Positions 8,476-15,986 of a stretch of DNA of 34,506 bases are shown here, piece after piece (position 1 is the stretch's first letter; the number at the start of each line of letters is the position of its first letter). The stretch is from Paenibacillus terrae (lineage in GTDB: Bacteria; Bacillota; Bacilli; Paenibacillales; Paenibacillaceae): positions 1 to 34,506 of the forward strand of contig NZ_JTHP01000064.1 in the NCBI RefSeq assembly GCF_000943545.1, read 5' to 3'. The translations under genes were made by a program, and so were the position numbers. A model generated the notes under the pieces. The model ran no database searches. It saw only the letters and a list, made by a program, of their open reading frames with translations, and had not been told where the DNA came from.

Positions 8476-8529
8476 AAAAAGGGCTGTCTTACCAGCAGAT
8501 GCATTCTGCTCGTCAAGACAGCCCTTTTT
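8476..8529. terminator. Bidirectional terminator between the deacetylase and LysM-3D genes
   Basis: A 15-base perfect stem (8476-8490 with 8515-8529) has a second inner stem, AGCAGA/TCTGCT. A/T-runs on both sides give U-tracts for transcripts from either strand, which fits its position between convergent genes. Confidence 0.88.
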
Positions 8530-8646
8530 TAATCGACAAGACCCATATATGAATCTGAACCTGCGATTAAGTTATTTGATTATAGATCATAGATTATAGT
8601 TTACATAATATATATTATGTTCACTTAATTCATTTGCTTATATAGT

Positions 8647-9315
8647 CTATTTATCAATGACATACAGCTTCACATTCTGAAAACCAAAGTCACTCACAAA
8701 AGATGGGCTGCCTGGAATGAAAATATCAATCCGTTTACCCGTGATGGCGCTGCCCTTATCGCGTGCTACCGCTACAAAAGATTGATCCGGCAGCCCCGGG
8801 TGGGAATAGCCTGTAACCAACACTTTCGTACCCAACGGAATTACGTTGGGGTCTACCGCAATCGTACCGAGCTTAAGCGGATTTCCGAAATAGTCCACCG
8901 CTCCCCATTTTCCATTTTCACTGGCTGCTGCGGAATACGCTGTGGCCTTCACGTCAACTACTTTGCTGTAGTTAAATGTTTTGCCCCATGCTTCAACCTG
9001 TTGACCGTCACCTGCTGGCGCTTTCTCGGAAAGAAGCTGAGGCTTCGAATCCGAAGCGGCCTTTAACTTGTTCTCGTCCGGCACCTTAATTTGCACTCCT
9101 GCATATATATTGCTGGCGGCAACATCCGGGTTCTCCTTTTTCAGATCTTCTACAGATACCCCGTAACGTTGAGCAAGTAAAAAGAAGGTATCACCTTCCT
9201 TGGCGGTATGAAGCGAAGCGGCGTCGGCTACCCCGGCTGTCTGCGCCAATCCTGCAATGGCTGCTGCCAGCACCGCAAATTTCATTGTTTTTCCAATACG
9301 TTTCAGATGTTTCAA
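8647..9315 (-). CDS. Secreted LysM + 3D-domain cell-wall protein
   Basis: This is probably a peptidoglycan-binding and -cleaving protein. After a signal peptide (about residues 1-33, cleaved near VADAA), a LysM module spans about 35-80 (HTAKEGDTFFLLAQRYGVSVEDLKKENPDV…IYAGVQIKVP). The C-terminus is a 3D domain (VKATAYSA…GTIAVDPNVIPLGTKVLV…ARDKGSAITGKRIDIFIP), an MltA-like fold named for three aspartates and found in Firmicute wall-active proteins. I chose the TTG at 9315 because AGGAGG lies nine bases upstream; an in-frame ATG lies ten codons later. A c-di-AMP riboswitch directly precedes it, a known arrangement for wall hydrolases. Confidence 0.9.
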   Translation of the reverse strand: MKHLKRIGKTMKFAVLAAAIAGLAQTAGVADAASLHTAKEGDTFFLLAQRYGVSVEDLKKENPDVAASNIYAGVQIKVPDENKLKAASDSKPQLLSEKAPAGDGQQVEAWGKTFNYSKVVDVKATAYSAAASENGKWGAVDYFGNPLKLGTIAVDPNVIPLGTKVLVTGYSHPGLPDQSFVAVARDKGSAITGKRIDIFIPGSPSFVSDFGFQNVKLYVIDK

Positions 9316-9337
9316 AAGATATGTACCTCCTCTGTTA

Positions 9338-9530
9338 TGCCTGCGAAGTTAGCTGTCGGATTCGGACTCAGGAGAAGCCCTATGCTTTTGTGCAATTCAC
9401 CCCTAGGCAACCTTCCATCCATTCGTATGAAGACGGATCAGAAGTTACTGCCGTTGTTACGTCCCCCGCACTTCCCATGGTTTTGGGTCCCGCATTCAGC
9501 GTCTGTCGTAGCTGTCTGCTGCCCCGGTAA
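9338..9530 (-). ncRNA. ydaO/yuaA c-di-AMP riboswitch
   Basis: The minus strand shows the conserved blocks of the ydaO-yuaA aptamer in order. They are GCTGAATGCGGGACCC, GCGGGGGAC, GGGGTGAAT, TAGGGCTTCTCC, then CCGAATCCGACAGCTAAC and TTCGCAGGC. This class binds cyclic di-AMP and usually represses wall-hydrolase or potassium-transport genes. The conserved 3' end (GCAGGC, 9339-9344) sits only six bases from the AGGAGG ribosome site of the LysM-3D gene. That leaves no room for a separate terminator. The outer boundaries are approximate. Confidence 0.9.
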
Positions 9531-9682
9531 GTTTTGGCTCACTGCATAATATCACAATTTTGTAACCTTATCTGCATGAAAATGTTGGGAACCTTGAACA
9601 TCATACTACATCTGTTACAATTTTGTCATCATGAAATCGAAATCAGTTACAAAAATCTGAACGAGGATGACAAAAAAAGAAA

Positions 9683-9717
9683 AAGCCCTCCCGTCAAACT
9701 TCCACCGCGGAGGGCTT
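9683..9717 (-). terminator. Terminator of the amino-acid ABC importer
   Basis: The stem AAGCCCTCC (9683-9691) with GGAGGGCTT (9709-9717) is followed on the minus strand by a long T-rich run (TTTTCTTTTTTT). It lies 28 bases beyond the ATPase stop codon. Confidence 0.88.
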
Positions 9718-9744
9718 ACTTCATAGCCTTTACAAGCTCATTTC

Positions 9745-10467
9745 TTACAAAACCTTGGCAAGAAAATCCCGGGTACGATCATGGCTTGGAGTGCCAAAAA
9801 CCTGCTCCGGTGTACCTTGCTCCACAATTTGACCGTTATCCATAAAGATAATGCGGTCTCCTACCTCGCGGGCAAAGCCCATTTCATGTGTCACGATGAC
9901 CATCGTCATGCCACCCTCAGCCAGCTTCTTCATCACGTCCAGCACCTCTCCGACCATTTCAGGGTCCAAAGCGGAAGTCGGCTCATCGAAGAGCATCACA
10001 TGCGGCTGCATCGCCAAGGCGCGTGCAATCGCAATCCGCTGCTTCTGTCCACCGGATAGCTGATTGGGATAGGTGTCCTTTTTGTCTTCAAGTCCAACGG
10101 TGCGCAGCAGCTCCAGCGCAATTTTCTCCGCTTCCTTCACGGACTGGCCTCTAACCTGAGTCGGCGCAAGCGTCAAATTTTGCAGCACCGTTTTGTGCGG
10201 GAACAGGTTGAAATGCTGGAACACCATCCCCATTTTCTCACGAGTCGCATTAATATTATGACCACGGGCTGTAATCGGCTCGCCCTCAAACAAAATCTCC
10301 CCGTCGGTCGGCTGCTCCAGCAGATTCATACAACGTAAAAATGTACTTTTCCCCGAACCACTCGGGCCAATGACGACAACAACCTCGCCTTTGGCAATAT
10401 CTATATCAATGCCTTTTAAAATTTCATTTTTGCCGAACGATTTACGCAGTTGTTTAACGGTGATCAC
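9745..10467 (-). CDS. Polar amino-acid ABC transporter, ATP-binding protein
   Basis: This is the cytoplasmic ATPase of a GlnQ/ArtP-like amino-acid importer. The 240-residue product has Walker A GPSGSGKST (about 33-41), the Q-loop in VFQHFNLFPH, signature LSGGQKQR, Walker B VMLFDEPTSALDPE and the switch His in VIVTHEM, so all catalytic elements are intact. Its start overlaps the permease gene by 14 bases, which shows tight translational coupling. The substrate (glutamine, arginine, cystine or another polar amino acid) cannot be decided from sequence. Confidence 0.93.
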   Translation of the reverse strand: MITVKQLRKSFGKNEILKGIDIDIAKGEVVVVIGPSGSGKSTFLRCMNLLEQPTDGEILFEGEPITARGHNINATREKMGMVFQHFNLFPHKTVLQNLTLAPTQVRGQSVKEAEKIALELLRTVGLEDKKDTYPNQLSGGQKQRIAIARALAMQPHVMLFDEPTSALDPEMVGEVLDVMKKLAEGGMTMVIVTHEMGFAREVGDRIIFMDNGQIVEQGTPEQVFGTPSHDRTRDFLAKVL

Positions 10468-11917
10468 TGGCTCTCAACTTCCTTTCCCATAAACCCAACA
10501 GCTTCGACAAGCTGAATGTCATTACAAAATAAATAGCAGCCGCGATGACGAACGGACTTAATCCTTCGTAGGTGATGTTCTTAATGACTTGAGCCTGATA
10601 CATAATATCCACCATACCGATGGTAGAAATGATGGAGGACTCTTTAATAATCGTAATAAACTCATTGCCGATCGCAGGCAGTACAGACTTGAACGCTTGC
10701 GGTAAAATGACGTGACGCATAGCCTTGCCTCGTCCCATACCGAGTGAACGGGCTGCTTCCATCTGACCACGGTCCACTGCCTGGATACCTGCACGGAAAA
10801 TTTCAGCCAGATATGCCGAGCTATTCAGAGATAACGTAATAATACCGGACTGAAGTGGCGTAAAATTGACGCCCAGCGTCAAAGCAACCCCATAATGGAT
10901 GATCATAAGCTGTACCAGCATAGGTGTACCACGTAGTACCTCTATGTAGGCCGTACCCAACCATTCAATGATACGTACACCACTCATCCGCAGCAGAGAG
11001 ATGATCAGACCAATGATAAATCCGAACAGTACCCCGAGCGCAGACAGCAACAACGTGTAGCCGATACCCGTAACGTAAAAGCTGCGATATTTCCAAAATA
11101 TATCCACGATGTTGTTGGATGAAACCTGTCGATCCGCAGAGAGCGCACTCGCTTCCGTGGAAAACTTTTCAATAGACCCGTCTGCTTTCAGGCGAGCCAA
11201 CGTTTTATTTACAGATGCCAGCAGTTCAGCATTTCCTTTACGAATACCTACAGCTGTTTCTGCTCCCTCATCCTCAGGCACCGCCTTGGCGAGCGTTACA
11301 GTACCGTCCAATGTGTATCCTTTAGCAACTGTATCTTCAATCACGACAGCGTTAATACGCTGTGTCCGAAGCTGGAGCACCAGGTCGGAGATTTTATCCA
11401 GCGAAGTTACAGAGACATTGGGCACTTTTTGAGCAATCTCTTCCTGAATACTGCCCTTTTGTGCGCCGATCTTCTCGCCTTTCAAAGCAGCCATCGTCGG
11501 ATATTTGTCCTTATCCTCTGGACGTACCATAATGACTTGCTTGGAGTGATAGTATACATCCGAAAAATCAATGCTCTTTCTGCGTTCATCCGTTGGTGTC
11601 ATACCAGACAGTACCAGGTCTACACGACCACTTTGCAGGGCAGGCAGTAAGGAGTCAAAGCTCATGTCCTCAATAACCAGCTCCGCGCCAAGATCCTTGG
11701 CAATTTCATTTGCAATATCAACGTCAAAGCCTACAATGGTATCCTTACCGTTAATTACTTTATGAAACTCATACGGCGGAAAATCGGCACTCATACCGAG
11801 TACAAGTTTTGGCTGTGTCTTCGCTTCCGTCCCATATGCAGTAAGCATCGGAAGACCAGCCAACAGCAAGATAACCGCCGTCAAAATCAGGGCGGTAAAA
11901 CGATATGCCTTTTTCAA
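10454..11917 (-). CDS. Amino-acid ABC transporter: fused binding protein and permease
   Basis: This is a single 487-residue chain joining an extracytoplasmic solute-binding domain (about 38-262, LVLGMSADFPPYEF…) to a permease domain (about 270-485) with five or so membrane segments. The permease carries the EAA loop EAARSLGMGRGKAMRHVILPQA, which contacts the ATPase. A signal sequence precedes the binding domain. Such fusions (as in lactococcal GlnP) tether two binding domains to each transporter dimer. The start is a TTG with AAGGAG about 11 bases upstream. It forms an operon with the ATPase and is divergent from the M20 amidohydrolase. Confidence 0.92.
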   Translation of the reverse strand: MKKAYRFTALILTAVILLLAGLPMLTAYGTEAKTQPKLVLGMSADFPPYEFHKVINGKDTIVGFDVDIANEIAKDLGAELVIEDMSFDSLLPALQSGRVDLVLSGMTPTDERRKSIDFSDVYYHSKQVIMVRPEDKDKYPTMAALKGEKIGAQKGSIQEEIAQKVPNVSVTSLDKISDLVLQLRTQRINAVVIEDTVAKGYTLDGTVTLAKAVPEDEGAETAVGIRKGNAELLASVNKTLARLKADGSIEKFSTEASALSADRQVSSNNIVDIFWKYRSFYVTGIGYTLLLSALGVLFGFIIGLIISLLRMSGVRIIEWLGTAYIEVLRGTPMLVQLMIIHYGVALTLGVNFTPLQSGIITLSLNSSAYLAEIFRAGIQAVDRGQMEAARSLGMGRGKAMRHVILPQAFKSVLPAIGNEFITIIKESSIISTIGMVDIMYQAQVIKNITYEGLSPFVIAAAIYFVMTFSLSKLLGLWERKLRASDHR

Positions 11918-11970
11918 TCTTTTTTTCTCTCCTTAAATTCTTTATAATAAATAAGATTGTGTCATTATAA

Positions 11971-11997
11971 ATGAATATGCATGATTATGCAATGAAT
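11971..11997. promoter_or_regulatory. Nested repeats between the divergent ABC importer and amidohydrolase
   Basis: Two TATGCA copies (11976-11981 and 11986-11991) lie exactly 10 bases apart. They are flanked by two ATGAAT copies (11971-11976 and 11992-11997), in an AT-rich 147-base divergent intergenic region. The arrangement suggests an operator shared by both genes and faintly recalls ArgR/AhrC boxes. No regulator can be assigned. Confidence 0.35.
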
Positions 11998-12064
11998 GTT
12001 ATAGTACAATTTCAGCATACCTAACGTAATACCTACATTATAGCTTTTACAAAGGAGTTTTTCC

Positions 12065-13243
12065 ATGAATAATAAAAATACAATCCAACGTACCATTGAG
12101 CAGCATGCCCAACGTTTTAAGGACATTTCTTTATATATTGGCGCAAACCCGGAGCTGGGGAATGAGGAGTTTTTGGCGGCTGCCCGTCTAAAAGAGGAAT
12201 TGGCTTTTCACGAATTTGAAGTTCAGGCCCCTGTACTGGGTATCGAAACGGCTTTCATTGCGACTTATAAAGCAGCCAAACCCGGTCCGGTCATCGCTTT
12301 TCTGGCAGAATATGACGCCCTGAAAGGTCTGGGACACGCATGCGGACACCATTTGATCTGTATGATGAGTACAGGAGCGGCTGTCGGCCTCAAATCGGTC
12401 ATTGACGAGATCGGTGGAGAAGTACGGGTATACGGCACACCTGCCGAGGAAACTCGCGGTGCCAAGGTTCCCATGGCGGCTGCTGGACTGTTTGATGATT
12501 GTGATATTGCGCTCATGACGCATCCTTATGACGGTTATGAGAAATCAGGCAAATCGCTGGCAATTGATGCCGTACAATTCGAATTCTTTGGGCAATCCGC
12601 TCACGCGGCGGCAAGTCCCCACGAAGGTATTAACGCGCTGGACGCGGTGATTCAAACGTTCAACGGCATCAATGCGTTCCGCCAGCAGGTGAAGAGTACG
12701 GTACGTATTCACGGCATCATTAATCAAGGAGGCCAGGCAGCTAACATCATTCCTGATTATGCCTCTGCCCAATTTTATGTACGGGCCGCTACACGTCATG
12801 AACTGAATTCATTGACTCGCCGTGTCGTTCAAATTGCTGAAGGGGCTGCCTTACAAGCTGGGTGTCGTCTGGAAACCTCGAATTATGAAACATCTTATGA
12901 TGAAATGGTGACCAACCGCGCGCTTTCCGATGCCTTTACCGCTAACTTGGTGCTGGCGGGCATTGCGCAGGAGAACATAACAGAGGGTGAAGATCACGGC
13001 TCTATGGATATTGGAAATGTGTCGCTGCACTGTCCCGCCATTCATCCGTACATTCAAGTTATTGACGAGAAGCACGCCTTGCATACACCTGAATTCCGCG
13101 ATTTGGCGATGCAGGACCGGGCGCTGGAAGGAATGTTGTTGGCCGCCAGAACCTTGGCCTGGACCGCATGTGATGTAATCACGAATCCTGAGTTGCTGAC
13201 ACAGATTAAGGAAGAATTCGCTCTGCTGAAAAGCAAAATTTAA
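12065..13243 (+). CDS. M20-family amidohydrolase (AbgB/aminoacylase-like)
   Basis: This is a zinc- or manganese-type amidohydrolase of 392 residues that cleaves N-acyl or aminobenzoyl-amino-acid amides. Metal-site motifs are visible: FLAEYDALKGLGHACGHH (about 75-95), the Glu pair in GTPAEETRGAK and the His of MTHPYDG. A small dimerization domain (FFGQSAHAAASPHEGINALDA) follows, and the last ligand is near IHPYIQVIDEKHALHT. The overall pattern is nearer AbgB/YhaA-like M20D members than DapE. AAAGGAG precedes the ATG. Divergent to an amino-acid importer, it may release an amino acid from an imported conjugate; that link is inferred from context. Confidence 0.87.
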   Translation: MNNKNTIQRTIEQHAQRFKDISLYIGANPELGNEEFLAAARLKEELAFHEFEVQAPVLGIETAFIATYKAAKPGPVIAFLAEYDALKGLGHACGHHLICMMSTGAAVGLKSVIDEIGGEVRVYGTPAEETRGAKVPMAAAGLFDDCDIALMTHPYDGYEKSGKSLAIDAVQFEFFGQSAHAAASPHEGINALDAVIQTFNGINAFRQQVKSTVRIHGIINQGGQAANIIPDYASAQFYVRAATRHELNSLTRRVVQIAEGAALQAGCRLETSNYETSYDEMVTNRALSDAFTANLVLAGIAQENITEGEDHGSMDIGNVSLHCPAIHPYIQVIDEKHALHTPEFRDLAMQDRALEGMLLAARTLAWTACDVITNPELLTQIKEEFALLKSKI

Positions 13244-13273
13244 ATTTTTAATTTCGCCAAATTTTTAATTTCG
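13242..13273. repeat. Tandem 15-bp repeat at the amidohydrolase stop codon
   Basis: AAATTTTTAATTTCG occurs perfectly at 13242-13256 and 13259-13273, a 17-base period. The left copy begins inside the TAA stop of the amidohydrolase. It resembles a slippage duplication of AT-rich spacer; no function is claimed. Confidence 0.75.
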
Positions 13274-13300
13274 TCTTCTTTCCAGAAAGGAGCAGTCATT

Positions 13301-14377
13301 ATGAATCATATGAGCAGCTTTTGGGCGTTGTTTATTGTGGTCGACATCATTATTTTGTGGTTCTTTTTTCGAGCATTATACCGAAGGAACAGGGAAAACC
13401 GAAAAACACGCCGCCGTAATGCATTTTTCCTTAGCTCTCCGTCTCCCTCTTCCCTTGAACAGGGGCGGCATAAGGAAATTATAGAACTCATGCAGCTTCT
13501 GGAACGATCTATTCCAGCCTCCTACGCTCATAGTGTAAGGCGGCGTGTGATGGATGCCCATCCTCACCTGACGGATCAGGAATATGATTGGCGCTGGAAT
13601 GAGCTAAAACGCTATTTTATGCTATGTGCGATTATGAATCGAGTGCCGATGTTCAGTCCAGATGTGGATGAATTGTGGCATGAAATGCTGATGTTTACGC
13701 GAGAATACCAGCAATTCTCGGAAGCCTTCTTTGGTCGCATGCTGCATCACGCCCCTCATTCCGACTCACAGCCGATGCCGGATGAACGGGCATGGTTTGA
13801 CTGGCTGTATGTGGAATGCTTTGGCTGGAACCGTTATAGTGCAAGCTTATGGGGAACTTTTTTTAATCATCCATTACCAAATAACGAGCTTGCACACTAT
13901 TACAAGCTGACAGCTTCCGGGCAGCCAGCAGGCGAACGTTGGAATACGCTGGAGGACATAGGCATCTCTCAGCAGGCACAGCAAGCGGTTCAGAGGATTA
14001 TGGACCATCTGCGTAATCGGGTCAATGAAGCAGTGGATGATCCAGATGGCAAGCGGCTGCCGAAGGTCAACTATTTGCAAATAGATTATCTGCTGCTGGC
14101 CGTCGTATGGTATTCCTGGTATCAACCCCATCAGTTTGCCTTGCACATGCATCCTGATGCTACAGGAAGTGCCGCATTAGCAAGCTCATCAGGCTGTAGT
14201 TCAGCAAGTGGCTGCTCGAACTGGGATACGCACCACTCGCACCATCACTCTTCCCACGGTAGCTCCCATGATGGAGGCTCATCTCACCACGATTCAGGTG
14301 ATTCCGGCGGCAGCCATTCCTCGTGCAGCAGTAGCTCCTCATGCGGTAGCAGCTGTGGTGGAGGCGGAGGCGACTGA
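13301..14377 (+). CDS. Membrane-anchored protein with His/Cys/Ser/Gly-rich tail
   Basis: This is a 358-residue protein of unknown function. An N-terminal membrane segment (about residues 6-26) is followed by a basic stretch. A soluble core (about 60-285) contains PMFSPDVDELWHEMLMFTREYQQFSEAFFGRMLHHAPH, which resembles glycine-rich-domain (GRDP/DUF1399-like) proteins. The last 65 residues are low-complexity: clustered His (HHSHHHSSH), then Cys-Ser-Gly ending CGGGGGD. Such tails may bind metal or be modified. AAAGGAG precedes the ATG at 13301. It follows the amidohydrolase by 57 bases and ends at a clear terminator. Confidence 0.72.
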   Translation: MNHMSSFWALFIVVDIIILWFFFRALYRRNRENRKTRRRNAFFLSSPSPSSLEQGRHKEIIELMQLLERSIPASYAHSVRRRVMDAHPHLTDQEYDWRWNELKRYFMLCAIMNRVPMFSPDVDELWHEMLMFTREYQQFSEAFFGRMLHHAPHSDSQPMPDERAWFDWLYVECFGWNRYSASLWGTFFNHPLPNNELAHYYKLTASGQPAGERWNTLEDIGISQQAQQAVQRIMDHLRNRVNEAVDDPDGKRLPKVNYLQIDYLLLAVVWYSWYQPHQFALHMHPDATGSAALASSSGCSSASGCSNWDTHHSHHHSSHGSSHDGGSSHHDSGDSGGSHSSCSSSSSCGSSCGGGGGD

Positions 14378-14385
14378 TCACAGCA

Positions 14386-14434
14386 AAAAAGGGCATTCCT
14401 CAGCCACTATTGGCTTCTGCGGGATGCCCTTTTT
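14386..14434. terminator. Bidirectional terminator between the tail-rich protein gene and glgA
   Basis: An 11-base stem AAAAAGGGCAT (14386-14396) with ATGCCCTTTTT (14424-14434) has A- and T-runs on its two flanks. It can serve the plus-strand gene ending at 14377 and the glgA transcript, which ends at 14491 on the minus strand. Confidence 0.85.
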
Positions 14435-14490
14435 CCATTGTACTATGCTAATTCTTCCATTTTCAGACACTCCTGCCCAGTCGACTCAGG

Positions 14491-15933
14491 TTATTCGTTC
14501 CCTGTCAGTGAACGGTAAATATCCAGATACGCTCCCGCCGACACATCCCAGCTGTACTCTCCTGCAAAAGCAGTGTTCGTAAGCTTGGACCAATGCTCAG
14601 GCTGGCGATAAAAATCAACCGCACGACGAATCGTATGCAGCATATCGTGTGCATTGTAGTTTTTAAAGCTAAAACCGTTCCCTTCGCCTGTAGAGTCGTT
14701 GTAAGCATGTACGGTATCGTTCAGACCGCCCGTTTCCCGCACAATCGGGATGCTTCCATAGCGAAGCGCTAGCAACTGGCTGATCCCGCAAGGCTCAAAC
14801 CTCGACGGCATAAGGTACATATCGCTTGCAGCATAAATTTTACGGGACAAAGGTTCGCTGAAAGCGAGCTGCGCCGACATTTTCAAGGGATAACGTCCAG
14901 CCGCTTCCCGGAACCAGTGCTCAAAGGCTGGATCTCCCGTGCCCAGCACAACAAACTGAATATCATCATAATACATGATCTCGTCAAGCACCCTGGTTAC
15001 CAGGTTCAGTCCCTTCATATCCACAAGTCGGGTTACCATCGCAATTAAAGGCACATCCGGTCGTACCGGCAGACCCAGTTCCTTTTGCAGACCGATTTTG
15101 TTTTCCTTTTTCTTCGCCAAACTGGTGCGGTACTTCGTATAAATACGGTTGTCCGTAGCAGGATTGTAGCTTTTGGTATCAATTCCGTTCACAATACCCG
15201 ACAAACGCCCCTGCTCTCCCAGCTTACGCAGCAGCCCTTCCAGCCCATATCCGTAAAATTCAGTCTGAATCTCCTCTGCGTAGGTAGGACTTACAGTGGT
15301 GACATGATCCGAGTAGGTCAGCCCACCCTTCATAAAGTTCAGTCTGCCATGGTACTCCACACCCTCAGGGGTAAAATAGCTCCCGTCAAGATTCAATAGT
15401 TCCGTTAAGACCTCATATGGAAAATCCCCCTGATACAGCAGGTTATGTATCGTAAACACGGTGCGAATATCACTGTAAAAGGGCAAATGACGGTAATTGG
15501 CATTCAATAGCAACGGCGCCATCGCGGTATGCCAGTCATGACAATGCAAAATATCAGGCTGAAAATTCAAATCAGGCAGTACTTCCAAAATCGCCCGGTT
15601 GAAAAAGGAAAAACGCTCGCCATCATCCATATAGCCGTAAATTCCGTCACGACCGAAGTAATATTCATTATCTATAAAATAAACCTTAATTCCGTCCAGC
15701 GTCAGTTCCTCTACTCCACAATACTGATCACGCCAGCCTACAGCGACATGCTTGACCGTTACCGGACGCAGAGACTCCTTATAAGTATCAGGGATCCCCG
15801 CATATTTAGGCAAGATGATCCGGACATCGCACCCCGCCTGACGAAGTGCCTTCGGCAGTGCACCAATGACATCCGCCAACCCGCCTGTTTTAATAAATGG
15901 ATGTGCTTCTGCTGCTGCAAATAGAATCTTCAT
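14491..15933 (-). CDS. glgA: Glycogen synthase GlgA
   Basis: GlgA (GT5 family) adds glucose from ADP-glucose to the non-reducing end of alpha-1,4-glucan. The 480-residue product has the N-terminal ADP-glucose site KTGGL (residues 15-19) and the HCHDWHTAM region. The C-terminal half of the GT-B fold contains MVTRLVDMKGL and the catalytic-site segment PSRFEPCGISQLLALRYGSIPIVRETGGL. Length matches bacterial GlgA. It lies 53 bases downstream of glgB on the same strand, so the two are probably cotranscribed. The gene appears intact. Confidence 0.96.
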   Translation of the reverse strand: MKILFAAAEAHPFIKTGGLADVIGALPKALRQAGCDVRIILPKYAGIPDTYKESLRPVTVKHVAVGWRDQYCGVEELTLDGIKVYFIDNEYYFGRDGIYGYMDDGERFSFFNRAILEVLPDLNFQPDILHCHDWHTAMAPLLLNANYRHLPFYSDIRTVFTIHNLLYQGDFPYEVLTELLNLDGSYFTPEGVEYHGRLNFMKGGLTYSDHVTTVSPTYAEEIQTEFYGYGLEGLLRKLGEQGRLSGIVNGIDTKSYNPATDNRIYTKYRTSLAKKKENKIGLQKELGLPVRPDVPLIAMVTRLVDMKGLNLVTRVLDEIMYYDDIQFVVLGTGDPAFEHWFREAAGRYPLKMSAQLAFSEPLSRKIYAASDMYLMPSRFEPCGISQLLALRYGSIPIVRETGGLNDTVHAYNDSTGEGNGFSFKNYNAHDMLHTIRRAVDFYRQPEHWSKLTNTAFAGEYSWDVSAGAYLDIYRSLTGNE

Positions 15934-15986
15934 ATATGCTTCCTCCTTATGACCTCAACCCTATTTTAAACCAGTTGTAACATGGA

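Noticed and set aside
9208..9549. Plus-strand ORF of 113 codons
   Set aside because: It runs antisense across the riboswitch and the start of the LysM-3D gene and has no recognisable domain.
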